From Nocardioides sp. zg-1230 (lineage in GTDB: Bacteria > Actinomycetota > Actinomycetes > Propionibacteriales > Nocardioidaceae): a stretch of 64,000 bases of DNA. The notes beneath the pieces were generated by a model. That model was not told where the DNA came from. It worked only from the letters and a program-made list of their open reading frames with translations, and did not search any database. Both the position numbers and the translations under genes were made by a program. Positions 42,079-50,172 of this stretch are shown piece by piece. Numbering within the stretch: position 1 is the first letter of the stretch; the number at the start of each line of letters is the position of its first letter. The DNA lies in contig NZ_JABJQZ010000001.1 in assembly GCF_013155335.1 (NCBI RefSeq), forward strand, positions 1,302,001 to 1,366,000, read 5' to 3'.

Positions 42079-43242
42079 GTGACCGACCGTCCGAAGCAGG
42101 GACCACTGGCCGGCCTTCTGGTTGCCGACCTCTCCCGGATCCTGGCCGGCCCCTACGCCACGATGCTGCTGGGCGACCTCGGCGCGGAGGTGGTCAAGGT
42201 CGAGGGGCCGCAGGGTGACGACACCCGCACCTGGCAGCCGCCCGTGCGTGACGGGGTGTCGACGTACTTCCTCGGCGTCAACCGCAACAAGCGCTCGATC
42301 GCCCTCGACTTCAAGGACGCCGACGACCTCGAGGTCGCCCGCAAGCTGGTGGCCCGCGCCGACATCGTGCTGGAGAACTTCCGCCCCGGCGCCCTCGCCC
42401 GGTTCGGCCTCGACTACCCGACGGTCTCGGAGGACAACCCCGGTGTCGTCTACGCCTCGATCAGCGGCTTCGGCAGCGGCGAGCAGGGCGCCAAGCTGCC
42501 CGGCTACGACCTGATTGTCCAGGCCATCAGCGGCCTGATGAGCCTCACCGGCGACCCCGAGGGCGAGCCCTACCGCGCCGGCATCTCCGTCTTCGACGTG
42601 CTCGCCGGACTCCATGCCACCATCGGCGTGCTCTCGGCGCTGCAGGACCGGCACCGCACCGGCCGCGGCCAGCACGTCGAGGTCAACCTCCTCTCCTCGG
42701 CGCTGTCCGGGATGGTCAACCAGTCCAGTGCGTACGTCGCCGGCGGCACCGTCCCGTTCCGGATGGGCAACTCCCACCCGAGCCTGTTCCCCTACGAGCC
42801 GCTTCCCTGCTCCGACCGCGACCTCATCGTGACGGCGGGCAACAACGGCCAGTTCCGCAAGCTCGTCGAGGTGCTCGGCGTCCCCGAGCTCGCCGACGAC
42901 CCGCGCTTCGCGCGCAACGAGGACCGCACCGCCAACCGCGACGAGCTGCGCCCGCTCCTGGTCGAGCGGCTCTCGACCCGCACCGCGCAGGAGTGGTTCG
43001 AGGACATCATCGGCGCCGGGGTGCCGTGCGGACCGATCAACACCGTCGACGGGGGCGTCGCCTTCGCCGAGCAGATCGGCCTCGACCCCGTCGTCACGGT
43101 CGGCACCGGTGACGGCGCGCTGCCCGGCGTACGCCACCCGATCCGGTTCTCCGACGCCGAGGCCCGCTACGACCTGCCACCCCCCGCACTCGACGAGCAC
43201 GGTGACGAGATCCGTGCCTGGCTCAACGAGGAGACCCCGTGA
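42079..43242 (+). CDS. Class III CoA-transferase (CaiB/BaiF family)
   Basis: This 387-residue enzyme belongs to the formyl-CoA-transferase family, which moves CoA between carboxylic acids. Family motifs: L-A-G-P-Y-A-T-M-L-L-G-D-L-G-A near residue 23, V-K-V-E-G-P near residue 39 and the catalytic-Asp region L-P-G-Y-D-L-I-V-Q-A near residue 138. The GTG at 42079 is preferred because GGAGGG (42066-42071) lies about 7 nt upstream. An in-frame ATG at 42061 would leave no ribosome site. The stop overlaps the next start (GTGA). With the lyase gene that follows, it would activate a citrate-like acid to its CoA ester. Confidence 0.88.
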   Translation: MTDRPKQGPLAGLLVADLSRILAGPYATMLLGDLGAEVVKVEGPQGDDTRTWQPPVRDGVSTYFLGVNRNKRSIALDFKDADDLEVARKLVARADIVLENFRPGALARFGLDYPTVSEDNPGVVYASISGFGSGEQGAKLPGYDLIVQAISGLMSLTGDPEGEPYRAGISVFDVLAGLHATIGVLSALQDRHRTGRGQHVEVNLLSSALSGMVNQSSAYVAGGTVPFRMGNSHPSLFPYEPLPCSDRDLIVTAGNNGQFRKLVEVLGVPELADDPRFARNEDRTANRDELRPLLVERLSTRTAQEWFEDIIGAGVPCGPINTVDGGVAFAEQIGLDPVVTVGTGDGALPGVRHPIRFSDAEARYDLPPPALDEHGDEIRAWLNEETP

Positions 43243-44051
43243 CACCCCCAACGCCCGGCGGGCAGTACCCCACCTCCCTCGGCACCTCGACCGCCGACGA
43301 GATCCACCTCCTCGGCCAGGACCTCACCGCCGACCTCATGGGCGAGGTCGGGTTCGGCGAGCTGGCCTTCTGGCTGGTCGCGCTGCGCCGACCCACCCCC
43401 TCGGAGACGCGGCTGTTCGAGGCGGTGCTGGTCGCGCTCGCGGACCACGGCTTCACCCCGACCGCGATCGCGGCCCGGCTGACGTACCTCTCGGCCCCCG
43501 ACTCGCTGCAGGGTGCGCTCGCCGCAGGGTTGCTCGGCGGCGGGTCGCGCTTCCTCGGCGTCACCGAGGACTGCGGCGGCTACCTCCACGACGTGGTCGT
43601 CGCGACCGACGACCTGCCCACCGACGACGACGGCTGGGACGCGCTCGCGGTGGAGGCCGTACGTCGCACGAAGGAGGCGGGCCGCTACGTGCCCGGCCTC
43701 GGCCACCCGGTCCACAAGGAGCGCGACCCCCGCACGCCGGTGCTGATGCGCATCGCCGAGGAGGAGGGGCTGCTCGGGCCGCACCTGCGCCTCTTCGCCG
43801 CCATCGGCCGGGTGCACCCCGAGGTGCTCGGTCGCACGCTGCCGCTCAACGGCGCCGGCGTCTGCGGCGCCGCGCTCGCCGACCTCGACCTGCCCGTCGA
43901 GATGCTGCGCGGCTTCGCGCTGCTCGCGCGCGCCGCCGGCCTGCTCGGCCAGATCGCGGAGGAACGGCGGCGCCCGATCGGCATGGACGCCTACCTGCAC
44001 GTCGACCGCAACGCCGTCTACGTCGACCCCGCCCCGACCGAGGAGAGCTGA
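43239..44051 (+). CDS. Citryl-CoA lyase-like protein (citrate synthase superfamily)
   Basis: This 270-residue protein has the citrate-synthase small-domain landmark G-L-G-H-P-V-H-K-E-R-D-P-R at residues about 152-164, carrying the expected histidine, and a later G-A-G-V-C-G-A-A-L near residue 206. It is much shorter than citrate synthase (about 430 aa) and matches the length of citryl-CoA-lyase-type proteins. The family breaks or forms C-C bonds in 3-hydroxy-acyl-CoA tricarboxylates. It is coupled to the CoA-transferase gene by GTGA. It probably cleaves the CoA ester made by that enzyme to acetyl-CoA plus a keto acid. The substrate is inferred only. Confidence 0.82.
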   Translation: MTPPTPGGQYPTSLGTSTADEIHLLGQDLTADLMGEVGFGELAFWLVALRRPTPSETRLFEAVLVALADHGFTPTAIAARLTYLSAPDSLQGALAAGLLGGGSRFLGVTEDCGGYLHDVVVATDDLPTDDDGWDALAVEAVRRTKEAGRYVPGLGHPVHKERDPRTPVLMRIAEEEGLLGPHLRLFAAIGRVHPEVLGRTLPLNGAGVCGAALADLDLPVEMLRGFALLARAAGLLGQIAEERRRPIGMDAYLHVDRNAVYVDPAPTEES

Positions 44052-44060
44052 GGAGCCGCC

Positions 44061-44939
44061 ATGGCCGAGATCGTCGCCGTCATCGCGTCGACCCACCACC
44101 CGTTCTACTACCGCGCGAGCACCGCTGTCGGTGAGGACCGACCGCCCTTCGCGGACGAGTGGGTCAGGAAGATCGAGGCGTTCCGCGAGACGCTGACCCG
44201 CGCCCGGCCGGACGTGCTGGTGATGGTCGGCAGCGACCACTTCCACCAGCTGTGGCTCGACAACATGCCGCAGTTCCTCGTCGGCAAGGCGCCCTTCTAC
44301 GACGCCAACTGGTACAACGAGGAGCGCGAGTTCGGCCTGCCGAGGATGACGCTGGCCGGCCAGGAGGACCTCTCGGCCCACGTGCTCCGCGGGGGCCTCG
44401 ACCTCGGCTTCGACCTCGCCTTCAGCAACGAGCTGCGCATCGACCACAGCATCACGTGCCCGATCATCACGCTGCGTCCGGAGGCGGACCTGCCGATCGT
44501 GCCGATCTACACCAACATCTTCGCCCCGCCCCTGCCGCGCCCCGAGCGGTTCGTGGCGCTGGGCAAGGCGATCCGCGAGCTCGTCGAGTCGTGGCCCTCG
44601 AACCAGCGGGTGGCGATCATCGGCACCGGGCACCTCTCGCTCGAGCTCGGCGGACCGCGGCAGTTCGGCGAGCACGGTCCCGACCCCGAGTTCGACCGGC
44701 GGGCGGTGGAGTGGATCGCGAACGGCGACATCGACGGCTGCTGCCGCGAGGTCACCCTCGACAGCCTCCACCTGCCGGGCAACGCGACCCACGGCTTCAT
44801 GGACTTCATGCTGATGATGGGCGTCGCGGGGGAGGGCGCGAAGGCGGACCACGTCGACCAGCTGGACCTGTTCCACACGATGGAGGCCTACTTCACCTGG
44901 TACCCGAACGGGGCGCCCCAGATCGGAGGAGCACGGTGA
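44061..44939 (+). CDS. Extradiol ring-cleavage dioxygenase, beta (catalytic) subunit, LigB type
   Basis: This 292-residue class III extradiol dioxygenase catalytic subunit carries candidate Fe(II) ligands in S-T-H-H-P (His12, His13), the family D-H-F-H near residues 55-58 and the acid/base region G-T-G-H-L-S-L near residue 193. Relatives cleave protocatechuate (LigAB), gallate or methylgallate. The alpha subunit gene follows, overlapping by GTGA. Beta-then-alpha order matches the single-chain gallate dioxygenases, in which a LigB-like part precedes a LigA-like part, as if split. It lies 9 bp after the lyase gene. Confidence 0.87.
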   Translation: MAEIVAVIASTHHPFYYRASTAVGEDRPPFADEWVRKIEAFRETLTRARPDVLVMVGSDHFHQLWLDNMPQFLVGKAPFYDANWYNEEREFGLPRMTLAGQEDLSAHVLRGGLDLGFDLAFSNELRIDHSITCPIITLRPEADLPIVPIYTNIFAPPLPRPERFVALGKAIRELVESWPSNQRVAIIGTGHLSLELGGPRQFGEHGPDPEFDRRAVEWIANGDIDGCCREVTLDSLHLPGNATHGFMDFMLMMGVAGEGAKADHVDQLDLFHTMEAYFTWYPNGAPQIGGAR

Positions 44940-45295
44940 GCAAGTACCTGCTCGACAAGTTCCTGTTCACGGTCGACCGCGACCCCGCGCTCGTCGAGCG
45001 CTACCGCGAGGACCCGCGCGGCACCGTCGAGTGGTGGGAGGCGGAGGAGGCCAACCGGATCCTCAACTGCACCTCCGACGAGCGCTCCACCTGGCTCGCC
45101 TTCGAGGACGAGGAGCGCGAGGCGCTGGCGACGCACGACCACGTGAAGCTGTTCGAGATGGGTGCCCACCCGTTCCTCACCCTGACGCTCTTCATCGCGA
45201 TGTTCGAGCGCGACCACGGCCCGCTCGAGTACCAGATCGCCTACGGCGAGGCGATGAAGCACCTGACGCTGCCCTATCCCGACATCGCCACCTGA
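44936..45295 (+). CDS. Extradiol dioxygenase alpha subunit, LigA type
   Basis: This 119-residue small helical subunit is of the LigA family, with L-D-K-F-L-F-T near residues 5-11, D-H-V-K-L-F-E-M-G-A-H-P near residues 68-79 and a mostly alpha C-terminus. In LigAB the small subunit caps the active site of LigB and helps bind the substrate carboxylate. GGAGGA lies 6 nt before the GTG. Both ends overlap neighbouring genes (GTGA and TGATG), so the dioxygenase and the reductase after it are one translational unit. Confidence 0.87.
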   Translation: MSKYLLDKFLFTVDRDPALVERYREDPRGTVEWWEAEEANRILNCTSDERSTWLAFEDEEREALATHDHVKLFEMGAHPFLTLTLFIAMFERDHGPLEYQIAYGEAMKHLTLPYPDIAT

Positions 45296-46278
45296 TGCGC
45301 GCCGCGGTCCTGCGCGCCCACGGCACCGCACCGTCGTACGCCGACCACCCGGACCCGGTGCCCGGGCCCGGCGACGTGCTGGTGCGCATCACGGCTGCCC
45401 CGGTCGTCCCGCTCGACCTGCTGTGCGCCAGCGGTACGTCGTACTTCGGCACGAGGCGGCTGCCCTACGTGCCCGGGGTGCAGGGCGTCGGCGAGGTGGT
45501 CGCGGGCGGCGACCTGGCGGTCGGGACGCGGGTCTTCGTCGCCACGTCGGCCGGGATGGCCGACGGCGACGGGGCGCAGGCCGAGCTGTGCGTCGTACCG
45601 GCCTCGGACGTCGTCGCCCTGCCGCGGGACGATGCGCCGCTCGACGACGTCGCGCTCGCCGCGCTGGGGCTCTCCGGCGTCGCGGCCTGGCAGGCGCTCG
45701 GCTGGCGCGCCGGGCTGCGGCCGGGGGAGACCGTGGTGGTGCTGGGGGCCGGCGGTGCCGTCGGGCAGGCCGCCATCGGCGCCGCGCGCGTCCAGGGCGC
45801 GGGGCGGGTCGTCGCGGTCTGTCGGCCCGGCGACTCGGCGGCCCGGGCAGCGGCTGCGGGACCCGACGCGGTGGTCGAGACCGGTGATCCCGAGGCGGGT
45901 GCGCTGGCGGACGCGCTGCGCGCCGAGCTCCCCGGCGGCGCCGACGTGGTCGTCGACCCGGTCTTCGGGTGGGTCGCCGAGGCCGCGCTGCGGGTGATGG
46001 CGCCCGGCGGCCGCCTGGTCAACCTCGGCGGCTCGGCCTCCGACCTCGCCACCTTCTCGTCCGCCGGGCTGCGGGGGAGCGGGCTGTCCCTGCTGGGTTA
46101 CACGAACAACGCGCTCAGCGCCGACCAGCGAGCGGAGGCGTTGGCCGCGGTCGCGCGGCTCGCAGCTGACGGCCGGATCGGCGTCGCCCACGCGGCGCGT
46201 CCGCTCGGCGAGGTCGAGGACGTGTGGCGGGCGCACCAGGAGGGAAGGTCGGGCGTGCGCCAGGTGCTGGAGCCGTAG
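45295..46278 (+). CDS. Zinc-independent alcohol dehydrogenase / quinone oxidoreductase (MDR family)
   Basis: This 327-residue medium-chain reductase has the N-terminal GroES-like domain and the NADPH-fold motif G-A-G-G-A-V-G-Q-A-A near residues 151-160. It lacks the cysteine cluster of zinc alcohol dehydrogenases, so quinone- or enone-reductase activity is likely. It is the last gene of the CoA-transferase/lyase/dioxygenase operon (TGATG overlap with the LigA-type gene). It may reduce a double bond or oxidise the ring-cleavage semialdehyde. Its place in the operon is the only clue to substrate. Confidence 0.82.
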   Translation: MRAAVLRAHGTAPSYADHPDPVPGPGDVLVRITAAPVVPLDLLCASGTSYFGTRRLPYVPGVQGVGEVVAGGDLAVGTRVFVATSAGMADGDGAQAELCVVPASDVVALPRDDAPLDDVALAALGLSGVAAWQALGWRAGLRPGETVVVLGAGGAVGQAAIGAARVQGAGRVVAVCRPGDSAARAAAAGPDAVVETGDPEAGALADALRAELPGGADVVVDPVFGWVAEAALRVMAPGGRLVNLGGSASDLATFSSAGLRGSGLSLLGYTNNALSADQRAEALAAVARLAADGRIGVAHAARPLGEVEDVWRAHQEGRSGVRQVLEP

Positions 46279-46345
46279 CCGGTGGCGCGGGTGCCCTGGT
46301 CTGATCCACGTCGACCGGCGGGGCTCGGTGCGGTTCCATTGCTGC

Positions 46346-46984
46346 ATGGCTGACATCGTCCTGGGCGTCCTCGCCATCGTCGCCGGGGGCGCGATGCTCG
46401 TCGCCGGCCAGCTCGTGCTGCGTCTCGTGATCCCCGTCTGGGGCTTCTTCGCCGGGTTCGCCTTCGGCGCCGGCCTGGTCTCAGCCTTCGCCGACGAGCG
46501 CTTCCTCGGCACCGTGCTCGGATGGGTGCTGGGACTGGTCTTCGCACTGGTCTTCGCGATCCTGGCCTACCTGTACTACTACGTCGCCATCGTCCTCGCG
46601 ATGGGCGCGGCCGGGTTCGCGATCGGCTCGGGCCTCGTCGTCGCCCTCGGCATCTCCTGGAACTGGGTGGCCGTCCTGCTGGGCCTGGCCGTCGGCCTCG
46701 TCCTCGGCGTGGTGTCGGTGTTCACCAACGTGCCGATGATGGTGCTCGTCGTCGTCGGCTCGGTCGCCGGTGCCGTCGGGGTGACGGTCGGCCTCATGCT
46801 GCTGGTGGGCTCGCTGAACTCCAGCGACTTCACCCGGGGCGACTTCACCGACCGCGTCTCGGACAGCTTCGGGTGGTCCCTGCTCCTGCTGGTGCTCGCC
46901 CTCGGCGGCATCGCCATCCAGGCCATGCAGCGGGCCCTGGCGCGCCAGACCATCCACGAGACCTGGTACGTCGACGCTCGCTGA
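46346..46984 (+). CDS. DUF4203-like multi-pass membrane protein
   Basis: This 212-residue protein has about seven closely packed hydrophobic segments with many small residues, as in the DUF4203/TM7S3-TM198-like family. It has an odd topology with a loop S-S-D-F-T-R-G-D-F before the last helix. The function of the family is unknown. The ATG at 46346 is the natural start of the first helix. A GTG at 46328 in frame would add six residues. It stands alone, 67 bp after the reductase gene and convergent with a methyltransferase gene. Confidence 0.7.
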   Translation: MADIVLGVLAIVAGGAMLVAGQLVLRLVIPVWGFFAGFAFGAGLVSAFADERFLGTVLGWVLGLVFALVFAILAYLYYYVAIVLAMGAAGFAIGSGLVVALGISWNWVAVLLGLAVGLVLGVVSVFTNVPMMVLVVVGSVAGAVGVTVGLMLLVGSLNSSDFTRGDFTDRVSDSFGWSLLLLVLALGGIAIQAMQRALARQTIHETWYVDAR

Positions 46985-46997
46985 CGCGACCTCCCAC

Positions 46998-47768
46998 TCA
47001 GCGGTCGAGGGCCGCCACCCACAGCTCCTCCGCCGGCCACGCCGTCGCCCACTCCGGGGACACGATCTCGTAGAAGGGGTGGTCGAGGCCGTCGGCCGGC
47101 GCGTACAGCTCGTGCAGGGCCTCGATGACGAAACCGGAACGACGCAGCTGTCGGACCCACTCGCCGTGCGAGGGATGGAACTCGAACCCGCCGCCCGGCC
47201 ACTGGACCCGATGGACCTCGCGCTGGCCGCGCAGCAGTCGGTCCTCGGCCACGCCGCCCTCGGCCGGGACGCACAGCGTCGACAGGTTGCTGTTGGTCAA
47301 GAAGGCCAACCGGCCGCCGGGTCGCAGCAACCTGGCGGCCTCAGGCAGCCAGCGCTCCGGGTCGCACCAGGCGGCCGCGCCGTGCTCGCTCACGATCAGG
47401 TCGAAATGTCCGTCCGCCAGTGGAACCCGCTCCGCGTCCGCCTGGACCAGTGGGAAGTAGGGGCCGAGCCGGGCCTGGAGGTGCCGTGCCGTGGCGAGCT
47501 GCTCACCGGAGAAGTCCAGCGCGACCGGCCGGGCACCCGCGCGCGCGAGCCAGGCGGCGACGTACCCGGTGCCGCAGGCCAGGTCCAGGACGTCCAGGCC
47601 GCGTACGTCGCCGAGGACGCCCAGCTGCTCCTCGGGCACGGCGAACAGGCCCCACGCCATCCCCGCCCGACGCCACATGCCCTCGGCCGCGGCGTCGGTC
47701 CAGCGCTCGTTCACGATGGCCCAGAGCCTCCGGTTCGCGGCGATCTCTGCAGTCCTGTCCTCCGACAC
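46998..47768 (-). CDS. SAM-dependent methyltransferase (class I)
   Basis: This 256-residue protein has the nucleotide-binding loop L-D-L-A-C-G-T-G-Y-V-A near residues 60-70, an acidic strand end A-L-D-F-S near residue 80, Q-A-D-A-E-R-V-P near residue 104 and F-D-L-I-V-S-E-H near residue 117, all class I methyltransferase motifs. The GTG at 47768 gives a normal N-terminus. No strong ribosome site is visible. The methyl acceptor is unknown. The gene diverges from an oxidoreductase gene, with 108 bp between starts. Confidence 0.83.
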   Translation of the reverse strand: MSEDRTAEIAANRRLWAIVNERWTDAAAEGMWRRAGMAWGLFAVPEEQLGVLGDVRGLDVLDLACGTGYVAAWLARAGARPVALDFSGEQLATARHLQARLGPYFPLVQADAERVPLADGHFDLIVSEHGAAAWCDPERWLPEAARLLRPGGRLAFLTNSNLSTLCVPAEGGVAEDRLLRGQREVHRVQWPGGGFEFHPSHGEWVRQLRRSGFVIEALHELYAPADGLDHPFYEIVSPEWATAWPAEELWVAALDR

Positions 47769-47876
47769 CGCACCAGTGTCCCAGCGCCGCCTTCCAGGTC
47801 GTGGCGCCAATTCGGCGACAACTGGCCGGATGCGCGCTGGTCCCCACCCGAGGCAGAGCGGCAGGCTGACGCCGTG

Positions 47877-48752
47877 ATGGGTGTCGGATTCATCGGGCTC
47901 GGGCACATGGGCCTCCCCATGGCCCTCAACATGGTCCGTGCGGGTACGCCCCTGTTGGTCTGGAACCGGTCCCGCGACAAGGCGGAGCTCGTGGCCGAAG
48001 CCGGCGCCACGGTCGCCAGCAGCCCGGCTCACGTGCTGCGCGACTCACGGACGGTGTTCCTCATGCTCGCGAACGGCACGGTCATCGACGAGGTGCTCGA
48101 GCGTGGCACGCCCCGCTTCGCCCAGATGGTGGCCGGCCGGACGCTCGTCCACATGGGTACGACGGCGGCGTCGTACTCGGAGCGACTCTCCGAGGACGTC
48201 ACGTCGGCAGGCGGGCGCTATGTGGAGGCGCCGGTGTCGGGGTCGCGTCGCCCCGCGGAGGCCGGTCAGCTGGTGGGGATGGTGGCCGGCCCGGACGCAG
48301 CCGTGGACGCGGTCCTTCCCCTGCTCACACCGGTGTGCGCAACGACCGTCAGGTGCGGTGAGGTCCCGAACGCCACGCGGATGAAGCTGGCAGTCAACCT
48401 CTTCCTCATCACCCAGGTCACCGGGCTGGCGGAGGCGTTCCACTTCGCTGAGAACAACGGCCTGGACCTGGAGACCTTCCGATCGGTGCTGGACTCCGGG
48501 CCTACGGCCAGCAGCGTCTCCCGGATCAAGCTGGAGAAGCTGGTGCAGGGCGACTTCGGCGTGCAGGCGTCGATCAGGGACGTGCACTACAACAGCCGTC
48601 TCGTGGCGGAGGCGGCCAGTCGTGCTGGAGTGTCCTCGCCCGTCCTCGACACATGCCGCGACCTGTTCGCGGAGGCTGAGCGGCTGGGTCACGGTGATGC
48701 CGACATGGTTGCGGTGCTGCGAGCGTTGGAGGCGCGCACCGAAACCAGGTGA
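47877..48752 (+). CDS. NAD(P)-dependent beta-hydroxyacid dehydrogenase family oxidoreductase
   Basis: This 291-residue enzyme of the 3-hydroxyisobutyrate/6-phosphogluconate dehydrogenase superfamily has the Rossmann motif G-F-I-G-L-G-H-M-G near residues 4-12, the substrate motif E-A-P-V-S-G-S near residue 121 and catalytic Lys in R-M-K-L-A-V-N near residue 170. It oxidises a 3-hydroxy acid or reduces the semialdehyde, in the cytoplasm. The ATG at 47877 could be replaced by GTG at 47874. The next gene follows by 18 bp. The substrate is unknown. Confidence 0.85.
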   Translation: MGVGFIGLGHMGLPMALNMVRAGTPLLVWNRSRDKAELVAEAGATVASSPAHVLRDSRTVFLMLANGTVIDEVLERGTPRFAQMVAGRTLVHMGTTAASYSERLSEDVTSAGGRYVEAPVSGSRRPAEAGQLVGMVAGPDAAVDAVLPLLTPVCATTVRCGEVPNATRMKLAVNLFLITQVTGLAEAFHFAENNGLDLETFRSVLDSGPTASSVSRIKLEKLVQGDFGVQASIRDVHYNSRLVAEAASRAGVSSPVLDTCRDLFAEAERLGHGDADMVAVLRALEARTETR

Positions 48753-48770
48753 CCGCGTAGTCTGGTCGGC

Positions 48771-49244
48771 ATGTCCGGTCACCGGGTTGAAGCGTTCCGA
48801 ACGGTTTCGGCCGAGCCCGACGTTGCGTTCGATGGGCTGATGAACGTTCGGCTCACCGACCTGTTCAACCGGCGCTATGCGGCCCTGCCGGCTGTGACTG
48901 ACGTGACCGATCAACCAGACGACTGGGGCACCGTCGGGCAGACACGCACGATCCTGCTTGCCGACGGCGGTCGGCTGCGCGAGACCCTGACCGACGTCGA
49001 ACGGCCGCACGGCTTCGCCTACCTGCTCGACGGGATCGAAGGGCCGCTCCGGCACTTCGTGCACACCATCGACGGTGCCTGGACGATCACGCCGCACGAT
49101 GGCGGTGCTCGCATCGGCTGGGCCTGGACCTTCTACCCGAAGGCCTCGCCGGCCCGGCTGACCACCAGCGTCATCGGCCGGATGTGGAACGGGTACGCCG
49201 ACCGCGCGCTGATCCAGCTCGAGGCCATCCTGGCGCGCGACTGA
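48771..49244 (+). CDS. SRPBCC-fold protein (START/Bet v1-like)
   Basis: This 157-residue protein has features of the polyketide-cyclase/SRPBCC fold. An early helix-strand segment V-A-F-D-G-L is followed by F-A-Y-L-L-D-G-I, a hydrophobic cavity strand A-R-I-G-W-A-W-T-F near residue 107 and a long C-terminal helix (R-M-W-N-G-Y-A-D-R-A-L-I near residue 135). Such proteins bind hydrophobic ligands. The exact role is unknown. It is close downstream of the dehydrogenase gene and may be co-transcribed with it. Confidence 0.7.
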   Translation: MSGHRVEAFRTVSAEPDVAFDGLMNVRLTDLFNRRYAALPAVTDVTDQPDDWGTVGQTRTILLADGGRLRETLTDVERPHGFAYLLDGIEGPLRHFVHTIDGAWTITPHDGGARIGWAWTFYPKASPARLTTSVIGRMWNGYADRALIQLEAILARD

Positions 49245-49260
49245 GGCGCGGTGCGCCGGG

Positions 49261-50112
49261 TCAGAGGTGTGCGTCCAGCCAGGCCAGGACGTCGGTGGTG
49301 ACCTCGTCACGGTTGATCTCGTTGAGGATCTCGTGGCGGGCACCGTCGTACAGCTTCACCGTCACGTCGACCAGCCCGGCGTCCCGGTAGCGCTGGCCGA
49401 GGACCTCCACCAGCTGTCCCCCACCGGCCAGCGGATCGTCGGACCCCGAGGCGATCAGCAACGGAAGATCGTGCCGGACACCGGCCAGCGCGGCCGGATC
49501 AGCGAGCGTGCCGGCCGAACCGAAGAGCGCCGGCACGGTCTCGTCCGGCAGCTCGAAGCCGCACAACGGGTCGGCGACGTAGCGGTCGACCTCGGCCTCG
49601 TCGCGCGTCAGCCACTCGTAGCCCGTGCGGTGCTCGAAGCCGGCGTTGAAGGCCGCGAGCCCGACGGGCCCCTCGGCCTGCGCCATGCCGGCTGCCAGCA
49701 GGTCGAGGGCAGTGCTGCCGGACAGGACGACCCCGGCGTACTGCTCGGAGTGGGTGAGGATCACCGACTGGGCGGCGAAGGAGCCCATCGAGTGGGCCAC
49801 GAGGAACAGCGGCAGCTCGCCGCGCACGCTGGCGCCGTACGCCGCCAGGTCGGCGATCAATGCGTCGAACCCGGGGGCACCGAAGTCGCCCGGCTCACCC
49901 GCGATCGAGGCGCCGTGCCCCCGATGGTCGATGGCGCGCACCGTGTACCCGGCGTCGTTGAGGGCACGCGCGAACCGGTCGTAGCGGGCGGAGTGCTCTG
50001 CCAGGCCATGAGCGACCTGCACGACGCCGCGCGGATCGGAGACATCCCACTCGTAGGTGGCCAGCTCGAGGTCGTCGACCGGCGAGGTGAACGTGGAGCG
50101 CTGCGCAGACAT
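49261..50112 (-). CDS. Alpha/beta hydrolase, monoacylglycerol-lipase type
   Basis: This 283-residue hydrolase has the nucleophile elbow A-H-S-M-G-S-F near residues 105-111, the oxyanion region A-H-G-L-A-E-H-S near residue 34, a candidate Asp in G-S-D-D-P near residue 229 and catalytic His in A-R-H-E-I near residue 259. The complete triad suggests an active esterase or lysophospholipase/monoglyceride lipase. It has no signal peptide, so it is cytoplasmic. It is convergent with the SRPBCC gene. No substrate clue. Confidence 0.85.
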   Translation of the reverse strand: MSAQRSTFTSPVDDLELATYEWDVSDPRGVVQVAHGLAEHSARYDRFARALNDAGYTVRAIDHRGHGASIAGEPGDFGAPGFDALIADLAAYGASVRGELPLFLVAHSMGSFAAQSVILTHSEQYAGVVLSGSTALDLLAAGMAQAEGPVGLAAFNAGFEHRTGYEWLTRDEAEVDRYVADPLCGFELPDETVPALFGSAGTLADPAALAGVRHDLPLLIASGSDDPLAGGGQLVEVLGQRYRDAGLVDVTVKLYDGARHEILNEINRDEVTTDVLAWLDAHL

Positions 50113-50172
50113 GGTCGCACCCTAAGGGCCGCCCGACACCTCGGCCAGGGTGCGCGCCTGGCCCACGCCGCG

